DNA of 64,000 nt from Planctomycetota bacterium (GTDB lineage: Bacteria; Planctomycetota; Planctomycetia; Pirellulales; UBA1268): positions 838,502 through 902,501 of the forward strand of contig QWOQ01000005.1 in assembly GCA_003669585.1 (NCBI GenBank). The letters are read 5' to 3'. Position numbers and translations under genes: made by a program. Below, in pieces: positions 29,130 to 40,272 of this stretch. Numbering within the stretch: position 1 is the stretch's first letter; each line of letters begins with the position of its first letter. The notes under the pieces were generated by a model. That model did no database searches, was not told the origin of the DNA, and was given only the letters and a program-made list of their open reading frames with translations.

Positions 29130-32027
29130 ATGGCCATCTCGGTTTCTGAACTTTGGATCCTTGTGCTCAAAAGCCGCTTGGTTGATCGGGGAGTTCTTGA
29201 CGGCCTCCGCGGTGAATTCGCAAAACTTCCCGGCGCGAAAAAGATGACCGCAGAGACCGTCGCACACTGGCTTGTCACCAAAGGTGCGCTCTCCAAGTGG
29301 CAAGCCAGACGACTCAAACGGGGAGATCTTGGTCCCTTTTTTATTGGCGATTATCGACTCATGGAAAGGCTCGAGACCGGACATTCCGGCCTCCTCTTTC
29401 AGGCCAGACACGAGCCATCCGGAAGAATGATTGCTTTGATGACTCTCAGCCGCATTCAATGCCGAAACGTCGAGACGTGGACCAATATTGTAAAACGCAC
29501 GACGCTTGCGCATCAAATTTCTCATGCAATACCCAGTCGCACCTATGCGCTTGAAACGGTTGAAAAAGTGAAGCTCATTATCTGCGAGGATATTGTTGGT
29601 AATTCACTTGAGCACGACCTGACCACCGGCGGCGCATTGGACCTGAAGAAGGCAGGAACCATTGTGAGTGATCTGACAAACGCGGTTGCTGAAATGCATC
29701 GCTTGGGTGCGGTGCACGGTGGAATTTCACTCTCCACGATCAAGCAAGACTGCAGTGGTAATCTTCGATTACTGCAATTTCCTCTTTCCGGCGACCCTCA
29801 CGTCATTCCGTCCAGAGTGCCTCTTGACGATCCCAAAGCCCTTGAGTTTCTAAATTCCAGTGTTGCATTCATTGCTCCCGAACTGCTTGAGACAGGAAGG
29901 GTCTGCGACGGCCCCAGCGATGTCTATGCACTGGGAGCCGTTCTCTACTCACTGGTAGCTGGCCGACTTCCCTGCTGGACAGGGAACGTTCAAAGTTCAC
30001 TCGATTGCGTGAGAAAAAGTGGTCCGGAAAATCTCGGACCTGCAGTGCCTCAAGCGATTGCAACTCTCATTTCATTCATGATGGCACGTGAACCATCCGC
30101 AAGGTATCCATCAGCAGTTGAGGCTGCCGATGCAATTGCTGCCTGTTTTCGTCTTCCAGCTCCTCCGATTGGAGGACTCTCAACGGTTCCCTCAGGCATG
30201 CCACTCAGTGAGCAATCGCCGCGTCAAACGGACGCCGTTGTTCAGACACCATCAGGCAAACAATCTGCTGTGGGGACTGCCACTGCAACAAAGGGTACGC
30301 AATCCATGCCGAAGGTCTCTCTCAGTCCAACTGAAAAAGCAAAACAGCGGGCCACTCGACTGGCCTGGATCGGCTCGGGGTTTGCTCTGGCAATCGTGAT
30401 ACTTGCGATAGTGATCATCTGGAATTTCTCTCAAGGATCGAAAGAGGTTCCTCCCGTTGCAAATGGGAAGAGTATCAGCGACCCGGTCATCGATACTGTT
30501 TTAGCAAACTCGTCTGAATCAAACTCTACACCTAGAACTGAAGAACTCGACGGAATGAATCCGATCGAGAAGAACGCCGCTGCAGCAGATGATGGAACTT
30601 CCCCCACGGTGGCAGCAGAAGTGCTTGTTTCGGACAAAACACTTCCTTGGGGTTCGCCAACTCACGGTGAAATTCCGTCGCTGACATTTCTGCCGTTGGG
30701 TTCTCAACTGATTCTTGTTTGTCGTCCGGCCGACGCATCGGCAGACGAGGAAGGAGAGCGGTTGTTGCGATCGCTCGGCCCTCGTATTGAATCAACACTT
30801 GCATGGATCGAAAGCATCACCGGTCACCCTCGTAGTGAAATCGATGAAATTCTTGCAGGCTGGCAAGCTGGAAAAGTGGATGAGGTGCTTGGAGGATACG
30901 TCATCCGTACCTCCTCCCCAATCAATCCTATGCGTTGTGGAAAGGCGTGGGGTGTCACTGCTCCTACGAATATTGATGGCGACAACGTTTACGAATCGCC
31001 ATCGCTCTCCTATTGGCTACCTCCAGATCAAAACTCAAGCGTCTTAGTTGTCGCTCCAAAAGAGCAAATGGAATCAATCCTCGAAACGAAATCTGATCCG
31101 CCTCTGAACCGTGATATGGAAACGCTCACGCATGCTCTCGATGCAGATCGGCATCTCACGCTCTTCGGCGCTCCTCACTATCTACTCTCTGACGGTCGAA
31201 GTATTTTGGCGGGGCCGCTGATAAAATTACAGGAACCTCTTACGAATTTCTTTGGTGACAACGTTCAGGCCGCCGCGATCTCAATTCACTGCGGCGAAAG
31301 CTTTTTTATCGAACTCAATGCTGTTGCCACGATCGACATGCCGGCAGCGTCGTTGGCTGCGATGTTGATGAAGCACATTAACGAACTTTCCGACATCGTT
31401 GAAAACTACTGCACAAGCCTCAATCCACATCCCTACGGAAAAAAACTCGTGCTTCGCCTTCCTGGAATGATTCGAGAAGTTGACACCAATGCCAGGACCG
31501 GGGCTGAAAATAAAGTAGCGGTCGTCAACTGCTACTTGCCTCGAAGTGCTGGTCACAATTTGGTTCTCGCCAGTGAACTGGCGATTGAACAGACTCCCGG
31601 CGTTCAGTCCGTCGCCTTAGGAGCATCTGGGTTGGCGACCACGCCAGAAAAGAAGGGAGCTATGGGTGCCTTGCAGAAAAAAATCTCGCTCACGTTTGTA
31701 AAAGATACGCTCGAAAAAAGTGTTCAAATGATCTCGGATGAAATCGGTGTCGAAATCGAGATTATCGGGCCTGATCTCCAACTCGATGGCATCACCAAAA
31801 ATCAATCTTTTGGTCTCGCCGAAACCGACAAGTCTGCCGAAGAGATTCTGCGCACGATTCTCAGAAAATCGAATACGGATGGAAAGCTTGTGTTTGTCAT
31901 TCGCACCAAAGATGGCGTTGAATCGATCGATATTACAACCCGCGCCGCCTGTGCTAAGCGAAAAGATGTTTTGCCTCCTGGGTTCGAAACGCCTACAGTC
32001 GACGTACTCGAAAAGAAAAAGCCCTGA
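29130..32027 (+). CDS. kinase-like transmembrane protein lacking catalytic residues, with exported STN-like C-terminus
   Basis: A 965-residue protein. Residues about 80–360 have a Ser/Thr kinase-like fold: LMERLETGHSGLLFQAR at the glycine-loop position, FIAPELLETG (the APE helix) and DVYALGAVLYSLVAGRLPC. The catalytic residues are missing: the VAIK lysine is Met (IALM), the HRD loop reads HGGIS, and no DFG is found. A linker then leads to one membrane helix (SGFALAIVILAIVIIWNF, about 412–430). The exported half is unrecognised except for the last 120 residues, which resemble the secretin/TonB short N-terminal domain. The start at 29130 was chosen over 29100 by ordinary codon context. It follows the planctomycete receptor-kinase design but is probably a pseudokinase. 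Confidence 0.78.
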   Translation: MAISVSELWILVLKSRLVDRGVLDGLRGEFAKLPGAKKMTAETVAHWLVTKGALSKWQARRLKRGDLGPFFIGDYRLMERLETGHSGLLFQARHEPSGRMIALMTLSRIQCRNVETWTNIVKRTTLAHQISHAIPSRTYALETVEKVKLIICEDIVGNSLEHDLTTGGALDLKKAGTIVSDLTNAVAEMHRLGAVHGGISLSTIKQDCSGNLRLLQFPLSGDPHVIPSRVPLDDPKALEFLNSSVAFIAPELLETGRVCDGPSDVYALGAVLYSLVAGRLPCWTGNVQSSLDCVRKSGPENLGPAVPQAIATLISFMMAREPSARYPSAVEAADAIAACFRLPAPPIGGLSTVPSGMPLSEQSPRQTDAVVQTPSGKQSAVGTATATKGTQSMPKVSLSPTEKAKQRATRLAWIGSGFALAIVILAIVIIWNFSQGSKEVPPVANGKSISDPVIDTVLANSSESNSTPRTEELDGMNPIEKNAAAADDGTSPTVAAEVLVSDKTLPWGSPTHGEIPSLTFLPLGSQLILVCRPADASADEEGERLLRSLGPRIESTLAWIESITGHPRSEIDEILAGWQAGKVDEVLGGYVIRTSSPINPMRCGKAWGVTAPTNIDGDNVYESPSLSYWLPPDQNSSVLVVAPKEQMESILETKSDPPLNRDMETLTHALDADRHLTLFGAPHYLLSDGRSILAGPLIKLQEPLTNFFGDNVQAAAISIHCGESFFIELNAVATIDMPAASLAAMLMKHINELSDIVENYCTSLNPHPYGKKLVLRLPGMIREVDTNARTGAENKVAVVNCYLPRSAGHNLVLASELAIEQTPGVQSVALGASGLATTPEKKGAMGALQKKISLTFVKDTLEKSVQMISDEIGVEIEIIGPDLQLDGITKNQSFGLAETDKSAEEILRTILRKSNTDGKLVFVIRTKDGVESIDITTRAACAKRKDVLPPGFETPTVDVLEKKKP

Positions 32028-32048
32028 AGCCCCATACGTGGGTTTTTT
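32028..32048 (+). terminator. putative Rho-independent terminator after pseudokinase gene
   Basis: Immediately after the stop codon, a short stem CCCA–TACG–TGGG (extendable by wobble pairs in an alternative register) is followed by six T residues. Position and T-run make a terminator likely despite the small stem. Confidence 0.55.
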
Positions 32049-32163
32049 ATCGCTTAACAATCCTACAATTTGAACGGCAGATGCTACGCTTTCCCTGTTG
32101 CACCTGTAGCAAATGTTTACAATCTCAAAATTCAAAAATTCAAACCGCTAGAAAATCTTCTCC

Positions 32164-33231
32164 ATGATCATTGTTATGAGTCCCGGATCTCCCAAAGCTC
32201 AACTCGATCGGGTCGTCTCCCGAATCAATAGCCTCGGACTGCGTCCACACGTGATTGAAGGAACCGAGCGAACCGTTGTTGCTGTAATCGGAGATGAACG
32301 CAGCATTGAAGCCGCTGGACTCGAGACATTGCCAGGCGTAGCCAGCGTGATGCCAATTCTGGCACCTTACAAAGTCGCCAGTCGGGAAGTGCAAAAAGAG
32401 CCAACCGTTGTACGGGCCGGCTCATTGGTGATCGGCGGAACCTCCATTGCTATTATTGCCGGCCCCTGCTCGGTTGAGAGCCGTCCTCAAATTCTCGATA
32501 CGGCACGCACTATTTTTCGCGCTGGTGCAACCGGGCTGCGAGGTGGCGCATTCAAACCCAGAACCAGTCCCTACAGTTTTCAAGGCCTCAAAGAGCACGG
32601 GCTCGAATTACTGAAAGAAGCCCGCGACAACACCGGTCTGGCAATCGTAACGGAAGTCGTTGCATCGGAGGATGTATCGCTGGTATCCAAGTTTGCGGAT
32701 GTGCTTCAAGTCGGCGCACGCAACATGCAAAACTATCGCCTCTTGGAAGCGGTAGGACGATCTCATCTTCCAGTGCTTTTGAAACGCGGTCCGGCGGCAA
32801 CCTTGGAAGAACTCCTTCTTGCCGCAGAGTACATTCTCGATGCTGGCAATCGGCAGGTGATCCTCTGCGAGCGAGGAATTCGCACGTTTGAGTCGCACAC
32901 TCGCTTTACGCTTCCGCTCGCGACAATCCCTTGGCTTCATGCCAGAACCCATCTTCCAGTTGTGGTTGACCCGAGCCACGGCACCGGACACTCATCCTTG
33001 GTAACCAGCATGTCGGCTGCCGCAATTGCCGCTGGCGCAGACGGACTGATCCTCGAAGTGCATCCCGATCCCAAGAACGCCACCAGTGACGGGGGACAAT
33101 CACTCGACTTTTCGGCGTTTGAGAATCTGATGGACGTCTGCAGAAAAGTGGCCGAAGCCGTTGGCAGGTCAATAAAGAATTGTGAAATGAATCCCGTCGA
33201 AGAGATCGCATTGCCCGGCATGCCTCGCTAA
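32164..33231 (+). CDS. aroF: 3-deoxy-7-phosphoheptulonate (DAHP) synthase, type I-beta
   Basis: Condenses phosphoenolpyruvate and erythrose 4-phosphate, the entry to aromatic amino acid synthesis. Residues 1–75 form the ferredoxin-like regulatory domain found in the Thermotoga-type enzymes (MIIVMSPGSPKAQLDRVV). The TIM barrel follows with IAGPCSVES near residue 99, RGGAFKPRTSPYSFQG near 125, LQVGARNMQNYRLLEA near 180, LLKRGPAATLEE near 201, CERGIRTFE near 237, and VVDPSHGTGHSS near 264. At 355 residues it is of normal length, without a fused chorismate mutase domain. Confidence 0.94.
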   Translation: MIIVMSPGSPKAQLDRVVSRINSLGLRPHVIEGTERTVVAVIGDERSIEAAGLETLPGVASVMPILAPYKVASREVQKEPTVVRAGSLVIGGTSIAIIAGPCSVESRPQILDTARTIFRAGATGLRGGAFKPRTSPYSFQGLKEHGLELLKEARDNTGLAIVTEVVASEDVSLVSKFADVLQVGARNMQNYRLLEAVGRSHLPVLLKRGPAATLEELLLAAEYILDAGNRQVILCERGIRTFESHTRFTLPLATIPWLHARTHLPVVVDPSHGTGHSSLVTSMSAAAIAAGADGLILEVHPDPKNATSDGGQSLDFSAFENLMDVCRKVAEAVGRSIKNCEMNPVEEIALPGMPR

Positions 33232-33252
33232 TTCTGTTGGTCTCAAAAACAT

Positions 33253-34593
33253 TCAGCTCAGCATGATCACTGCAACACTCATGTAAAGAATGATTCCGAC
33301 CACGTCGACGATCGCGGAAACGAACGGATTGCTCATGAGTGCCGGATCGAGTCCGATTGATCGAAACAACAGCGGCAGCGCCGATCCAACGAGGGTTCCA
33401 AGCATCACCACGCTCAGAATGGTGATAGGAATCACCATCGCTTCGAATGGTCCTGGTGCATAGATCAAGGCTAGAAAATATCCGGGAACAGCCAGAAGTG
33501 TTCCTAGCAAGATACCCAGAATTGATTCTCTCTTGAGAATTCGTCCCCAGTCGCTTAGTCGACAATCCCCTGTTGATAGCGCCGTGATGACAAGCGTGGC
33601 CGACTGATTTCCAGAATTTCCGCCACTGGCAATGACCAGTGGAATAAATGCGATAAGCCAAGGATAGGGAATCGGGGAACGGGCAAGAACCATGGCGGTG
33701 ACGGCCGCGGTAGCAAATAAAATTGTGAGCCAGACTCCCCGTTTCCATGTCATCGACACAAGTCCCGCATCGAGATAACTTTCTCCGAGCGGTGAAATGG
33801 CTGCGATTCGTTGCGCGTCGTCGGTGGCATCCTGACGAACCGCATCAAGCACGTCATCGTGCGTCACAATTCCAACGAGACGACCACGGTCATCTACGAC
33901 GGGAATTGCGAGGAAGTCAAAACGTGCCAGTTTTAAAACCACCTGATCTTGCGGTTCATCCACTCGAACTGAAATCACGTCTCGCTGCATGAGTTCGGAA
34001 ACCATTGCGGTCGGCTTGGAAAGGATCAAATCTCGAAGAGAGACAAATCCAACAAGACGACGATCGTTATCAAGCACATAAATGTAATAAATCAACTCAC
34101 TGTTGGGAGCCTGCAACCGTAGTCGCGTCACTGCTTCACCTGTCGAAATGTCAGCGGGAAGCGACGCATATTCAGTTGTCATCAACGCGCCGGACGATCC
34201 CTCCGGGCACGACAGCAACATACGGATATCGTGACGCTCCGCTTTCGCAACAAGAGGCAGAATGTCTTCGACCAAAGCGGGGGCAAGTTGTCTCAAAAGA
34301 TCGTCGCGATTATCCGCTGCCATCCACTCAAGAAGACTTCCCAGGTGCACACGATCGGCTGCCTCAACGAGCGCGACCTGTCTGGGCAAGGGATAATACG
34401 CAAAAACATCTGCCTGTCGTTCAAGAGTCGCCTCACTGAGCAATCGCCAAATTTCATCATCTTGCAGGCCTTCAGAAAATTCGGCAACGGTTGCAGGATG
34501 AAGTTCCTCGATGACTGAGCGCAGTCCGTCACGATCTCCATCGGAAAGCATGCCTCGCAGTTCCGGAATCAGGATCGGATTCGACGCACCCAT
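33253..34593 (-). CDS. mgtE: magnesium transporter MgtE
   Basis: A Mg2+ channel of the inner membrane gated by cytoplasmic Mg2+. The 446-residue protein has the N-terminal helical domain (residues about 5–125, LHPATVAEFSEGLQDDEIW), a CBS pair (about 130–250, with RRLVGFVSLRDLIL and GRLVGIVTHDDVLDAV), the linking helix, and a five-helix membrane domain with the pore signature IASGGNSGNQSATLV near 325. The ATG at 34593, preceded by GGAG at 8 bases, was preferred to a GTG at 34623. It is convergent with DAHP synthase, with 21 bases between. Confidence 0.94.
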   Translation of the reverse strand: MGASNPILIPELRGMLSDGDRDGLRSVIEELHPATVAEFSEGLQDDEIWRLLSEATLERQADVFAYYPLPRQVALVEAADRVHLGSLLEWMAADNRDDLLRQLAPALVEDILPLVAKAERHDIRMLLSCPEGSSGALMTTEYASLPADISTGEAVTRLRLQAPNSELIYYIYVLDNDRRLVGFVSLRDLILSKPTAMVSELMQRDVISVRVDEPQDQVVLKLARFDFLAIPVVDDRGRLVGIVTHDDVLDAVRQDATDDAQRIAAISPLGESYLDAGLVSMTWKRGVWLTILFATAAVTAMVLARSPIPYPWLIAFIPLVIASGGNSGNQSATLVITALSTGDCRLSDWGRILKRESILGILLGTLLAVPGYFLALIYAPGPFEAMVIPITILSVVMLGTLVGSALPLLFRSIGLDPALMSNPFVSAIVDVVGIILYMSVAVIMLS

Positions 34594-34868
34594 GCAAAAA
34601 ACTCCACTGGCATCAACAACCACACTGTGTCTCAGGTCTCAGAATTGGATTCTCGACTCTTTTTGTACACTGAAAAATTCATTTCACCACATTCGCAGAA
34701 CTTTTTTCATTTCGTTCAATGATTGATTGTCTGTTCCACAAAGCAGCGCTACACTTGACCTGCAGCTTGGGAATACAACTCTACTTTGTGCTTCTTTTGC
34801 AAATTTCTTGTCTTTTACAGGCCTTCTGTTGAGATTCGTGGAAGACAAAACAGAGGCATCTGAACTTT

Positions 34869-36263
34869 ATGAAAAACTCGATTCCAACGAACCGTGTTCA
34901 ACTGAGAACCTGTTTGAGGATTCTCTGTGTGGCTTTGTTTTTGAATCCTTGTCAGGGGTGGGCGGAAGAATTGACGGCTTCACAACGAGGCTACCGGAAT
35001 CTCACCACAAAGGCTTATCTGCCATCTGATTTCGATCAAGATATTTTTGACGATCTTTGGACGGTCTGGGAAGAACCTCTGCGATCTCGGGCCGAAAAGG
35101 CAACAGTCGATTCGCGACGAGCTATGGCCATGGAGCGATATGGACTGCTTCCGCAGCAGAAACTGCCTTCGCACGCCCTGCAGTATGTTGTGGCGCCAAA
35201 CGGCAACTGGGCGATGAGTTGTCTGGCCTGCCATCAGGGACAGGTTGCTGGCAAGATTTTTCCAGGTCTTCCAAATACAAACTATGCACTTGAAACACTT
35301 ACTGAAGAGGTTCGTTCCATCAAGATTCGCCAACAGAAGTCACTTGGACATATGGATCTTGGGTCACTCCTGATGCCTTTGGGAACCACCAATGGGACAA
35401 CGAATGCCGTCATGTTCGGAGTGGCGTTGATGCGTTATCGCGACAAAGACCTCAACATTGTTCCAAGACCTTTTTCATTCGACATGGTGCACCACGATGT
35501 TGATGCTCCGGCATGGTGGCACTATGCAAAACGAGACAGGATTTATGCCGATGGATTTGCTCCAAAGGGGCACCGTATTTTGATGCAATTTCTTCTGGTG
35601 AAAGAAAATGGTCCGCTCCAATTTGCAGCGTGGGAAGATGATTTCCGAGACATCGAAGCGTGGCTGCTTGAACTGAAATCTCCTCCTTGGGAATGGGAAG
35701 TCGATACGGCATCCGCTTCCGTCGGAAGACATCTATTTGAAAATCACTGTGCAGACTGTCACGGATCGTATGGCGCCGTCACGGATAGTTCAATAAAGTA
35801 TCCAAACCGAATTGTTTCTATTGATGAGATTGGAACCGATCGAGTTCGGTACGACTCTCTCACCCGAACTGCCAGACGCAACCTCATGGAAAGCTGGTTC
35901 GCCCATTCCGGACTCGATGGCGGCGATGACAATCCATCGGGATACGTCGCTCCACCGTTGGACGGAATCTGGGCGACTGCACCCTATCTTCATAATGGTT
36001 CGGTTCCGACGCTCTGGCATCTTCTTCATTCATCCCAACGCCCACGCATCTGGAAGCGAACTCCCAGTGGATACGATCAACAGCGAATCGGGCTTGATAT
36101 TGAATGTTTGATCGAGATGCCATCCGGCCCATTGTCTAATGCACAGCGCCGTGGCTATTTTGATACTCGTCGCATCGGTAAAAGTGCCGCAGGACACGAT
36201 TTTCAAGAGGCCCTCGACGAGAATGAAAAAAAAGCTCTGCTTGAATATCTAAAAACAATCTAA
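34869..36263 (+). CDS. secreted di-heme c-type cytochrome, RoxA/peroxidase-like
   Basis: A 464-residue exported protein with a signal peptide (LRTCLRILCVALFLNPCQGWAEE, cleaved near residue 32–34). Two heme c sites are present, CLACH near residue 117 and CADCH near 293. The segment YVAPPLDGIWATAPYLHNGSVPTL near 360–384 is typical of the di-heme peroxidase/MauG and RoxA-like cytochrome superfamily. Function is therefore a periplasmic oxidase or peroxidase-like electron-transfer protein; the substrate is unknown. It stands alone, divergent from mgtE. Confidence 0.82.
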   Translation: MKNSIPTNRVQLRTCLRILCVALFLNPCQGWAEELTASQRGYRNLTTKAYLPSDFDQDIFDDLWTVWEEPLRSRAEKATVDSRRAMAMERYGLLPQQKLPSHALQYVVAPNGNWAMSCLACHQGQVAGKIFPGLPNTNYALETLTEEVRSIKIRQQKSLGHMDLGSLLMPLGTTNGTTNAVMFGVALMRYRDKDLNIVPRPFSFDMVHHDVDAPAWWHYAKRDRIYADGFAPKGHRILMQFLLVKENGPLQFAAWEDDFRDIEAWLLELKSPPWEWEVDTASASVGRHLFENHCADCHGSYGAVTDSSIKYPNRIVSIDEIGTDRVRYDSLTRTARRNLMESWFAHSGLDGGDDNPSGYVAPPLDGIWATAPYLHNGSVPTLWHLLHSSQRPRIWKRTPSGYDQQRIGLDIECLIEMPSGPLSNAQRRGYFDTRRIGKSAAGHDFQEALDENEKKALLEYLKTI

Positions 36264-36326
36264 GTCCTGCGTGCATGGATTGATGACCCCGCGAAATTCC
36301 TGTAGAGATCTGAGGGGTTTTACTGA

Positions 36327-37805
<1,479 letters not shown>

Positions 37806-37826
37806 GCACTTCAGCAAAGATTGCGT

Positions 37827-39434
37827 TCACGTTGCTTCTTTTTTTCGAGACCAGAGCGTGCCATCAGCTCGGTCCTCTACCACAATACCGGCCTCGGCGA
37901 GTTTGGTGCGAACCAGATCGGCCGTCGCAAAATCTTTCGCCGCCCGCGACCTTGATCGAATTTCAATCACCAGTTCCATCAGCTTTGAAACGGTTTTTTC
38001 ATCAGCTCCAATTCTCGTGGCGATGGGCTCCGTGAGAAAAAGGCCCAGCGTATCGGTGAGCTCTCGCAAAACGAGCATCATTTCACTGAGTTGTGACAAA
38101 ACATCTGCGGAGGACTTTTTTTCAAGTCCATGCTGGTCGATGTATTTATTGACTAACCGTACAAAATCAAACAGGGTTGCGATACCGACTGCCGTGTTAA
38201 AATCATCATCCATTGCCGCAAGAAATTTGACTCGTAACAACTCTGCTTCATTGCCAGCGAGGTTCGCTGCAGCATCACCGTCGCGACGGTTTTTCGCGGT
38301 CAGGACATAAAACGATTTTCCAGAGAGTCGTTCGTATCTCGAAAAGAGACGCTCGAAAGCTTCCATCGCACGGGCACTTTCCCCGAGCGGTTCCTCTCCA
38401 AAATGAATTGGGCTTCGGTAGTGGGTTGAAAGAACAAGTACTCGCACTGTTTCTGGACGATGGCGTTCAAGGAGCTTTTTAAAAGGCTCGGCACCAGTTG
38501 ATTTGCTGATCTTTGTGGCCGCTTGAGCCTGCGCGTCGAGAGTTGCCTCCGGAAGAGACTGCGCCGCAGAACGACCGCCCACTTTCCCAGTTGTGCCGGC
38601 AGCCTGCATCAGCCCGTTATGCATCCAGTAGCGGGCCATACAGCACCCGTGGAGTGATTCACTTTGAGCGATTTCGTTCTCGTGGTGCGGAAACACGAGA
38701 TCAAGCCCGCCTCCGTGAATGTCAAATTGTTCTCCCAGAATTGCTCGGCTCATCGCGGAACATTCAATGTGCCAACCCGGCCGTCCCGGTCCCCATGGGC
38801 TTTCCCACATCGGTTCTCCTTGTTTTGCTTTTTTCCACAGGGCAAAGTCGGCGGCAGACCGCTTGCGATCGACGGTCGATCCTCCTTCTCCCTGCATGCT
38901 TTCCACGGAGCGGTTACTGAGACGGCCATAATCTGAATCCTTCGTGACATCAAAATACACATCTCCTTCGGAAGCGTAGGCAAACCCTTTCTCAACGAGT
39001 CCCTGAACGAATCCAATGATGTTGTCGATGTGTTCTGTGGCCTTTGGCATTTTGTCGATTGACCGGACCCCAAGCGCCGCGAGGTTGGCGAGATAGTCAG
39101 CAGTCATTTCTTCAGCAAGTTTCGCCATCGTTGTTCCACGAAGAGCGCTCTCCGCGATGAGCTTGTCATCGACATCGGTGATGTTCACAACCCAAGTCAC
39201 TTTCCAACCTGAGTATTCGAGATAACGCTTGACGGTATCGAAGATCACGGGACCAACCATATGACCGATGTGGCTTGGCTTGTAAACGGTCGGACCGCAA
39301 AGATACATACCGACGTGCCCGGGCTGAACGGTTACAAACTCTTCCTTGCGCTTTGAGAGCGTGTTGTACACCTCGATCTTCGGAAGCGCCTGGCTTGTAT
39401 CCCCGTTGCGATCTGTTTTTTCATTCGTACTCAT
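37827..39434 (-). CDS. cysS: cysteinyl-tRNA synthetase
   Basis: A class I synthetase of 535 residues. The N-terminal YLCGPTVYKPSHIGH near residue 43 holds the zinc-ligand Cys and the HIGH-type motif; WHIECSAMSRAILGEQFDIHGGGLDL near 210 (interrupted here as known blocks) carries the other zinc ligands; the KMSKS loop reads KISKS near 277. The start at 39434 was chosen because the 19 extra residues of the longer frame have no family support. It lies downstream of ispF on the same strand (103-base gap) and converges on thiC. Confidence 0.95.
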   Translation of the reverse strand: MSTNEKTDRNGDTSQALPKIEVYNTLSKRKEEFVTVQPGHVGMYLCGPTVYKPSHIGHMVGPVIFDTVKRYLEYSGWKVTWVVNITDVDDKLIAESALRGTTMAKLAEEMTADYLANLAALGVRSIDKMPKATEHIDNIIGFVQGLVEKGFAYASEGDVYFDVTKDSDYGRLSNRSVESMQGEGGSTVDRKRSAADFALWKKAKQGEPMWESPWGPGRPGWHIECSAMSRAILGEQFDIHGGGLDLVFPHHENEIAQSESLHGCCMARYWMHNGLMQAAGTTGKVGGRSAAQSLPEATLDAQAQAATKISKSTGAEPFKKLLERHRPETVRVLVLSTHYRSPIHFGEEPLGESARAMEAFERLFSRYERLSGKSFYVLTAKNRRDGDAAANLAGNEAELLRVKFLAAMDDDFNTAVGIATLFDFVRLVNKYIDQHGLEKKSSADVLSQLSEMMLVLRELTDTLGLFLTEPIATRIGADEKTVSKLMELVIEIRSRSRAAKDFATADLVRTKLAEAGIVVEDRADGTLWSRKKEAT

Positions 39435-39537
39435 TGAAATCAAAATCCTTTTTTTCTGACACTGATGAGTTGTCCTGTTTGCGTTCCACAAGAGAACCCT
39501 TCTTCACACTGCGGAGACAATCGAAACTTCTTACTCT

Positions 39538-40011
39538 CTATCGTTCAATCATCGCGATGCATTCGGCCGAGATGGCCTGTTCTTGACCAACTGGTCCAAC
39601 GCCTTCTCCTGTCTTCCCCTTCAACCACACCAATTCAATATTCACTCCAAGAATTCCTGCAATTTTTTCTCGAATTTTTTCTCGATGCGGAAGAATTTTT
39701 GGGCGCTCGGCAAAAACTACGCAATCTAAATTCACAATGTGCCAGCCGGCTCTTTTGACTTGCTCACTCGCCTCTCGTAGCAATTCCGAGGAGTCACGGC
39801 CCTTGTTTACCAAATCGTTATCTGGAAACAGTTCTCCTATGTCGCCTAATGCCGCTGCTCCAAGAATGGCGTCGGTGATTGCGTGGAGAAGCACATCAGC
39901 ATCGCTGTGTCCAACCGCCGAGCGATTGTGTTCGATCCAGATTCCACCGATCACAATCGCCGTTCCAACGGTGAGACGATGCGTGTCGTGGCCCAAGCCG
40001 ATTCGGTACAT
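39538..40011 (-). CDS. ispF: 2-C-methyl-D-erythritol 2,4-cyclodiphosphate synthase
   Basis: Acts in the MEP isoprenoid pathway, cyclising CDP-ME 2-phosphate with loss of CMP. The 157 residues match the family length. Motifs are RIGLGHDTHRL at the N-terminus (Asp and His zinc ligands), HSDADVLLHAITDAILGAAALGDIG near 35–60 and FPDND, and GKTGEGVGPVGQEQAI near 132. The ispF–cysS order is common in bacteria. A perfect inverted repeat lies 29 bases upstream of the start. Confidence 0.96.
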   Translation of the reverse strand: MYRIGLGHDTHRLTVGTAIVIGGIWIEHNRSAVGHSDADVLLHAITDAILGAAALGDIGELFPDNDLVNKGRDSSELLREASEQVKRAGWHIVNLDCVVFAERPKILPHREKIREKIAGILGVNIELVWLKGKTGEGVGPVGQEQAISAECIAMIER

Positions 40012-40039
40012 CTACGTGTCACCAGCGTCTGAGTGAGAT

Positions 40040-40066
40040 ATTTGCGACAAAGCGTGCGTCGCAAAT
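40040..40066. promoter_or_regulatory. 9-bp perfect inverted repeat upstream of ispF
   Basis: ATTTGCGAC, nine spacer bases, then GTCGCAAAT. It sits 29 bases before the ispF start, in the 261-base region divergent to the ABC exporter. It could be an operator for a dimeric regulator or a hairpin in the ispF leader; no regulator is named. Confidence 0.5.
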
Positions 40067-40118
40067 GACTTTTGAAACAGTGCCAAGAGAGAAACTCTAA
40101 TCGAGAACTCGTATGGCG

Positions 40119-40134
40119 ACAACGCGGGCGTTGT
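40119..40134. repeat. 16-bp near-perfect palindrome in ispF–ABC gap
   Basis: ACAACGC–GG–GCGTTGT, an inverted repeat with seven pairs, in the same divergent promoter region as the longer repeat 53 bases away. Function unknown. Confidence 0.45.
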
Positions 40135-40272
40135 GCAGACAGCATGGCGTGGCATGAACGTGGACAACTGTTTCGGGGGGCTAAAGTTAAACGGAATACG
40201 TGAAAAAACCTTAAAAAAACCTCTGGACAAACGAGACAACACAAAGACACATTCGATGCCTATACTCCTGCA

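Noticed and set aside
28860..29149. Small frames on both strands before the pseudokinase gene
   Set aside because: Cys-rich on the minus strand but without a regular zinc-ribbon spacing, and no start signal.
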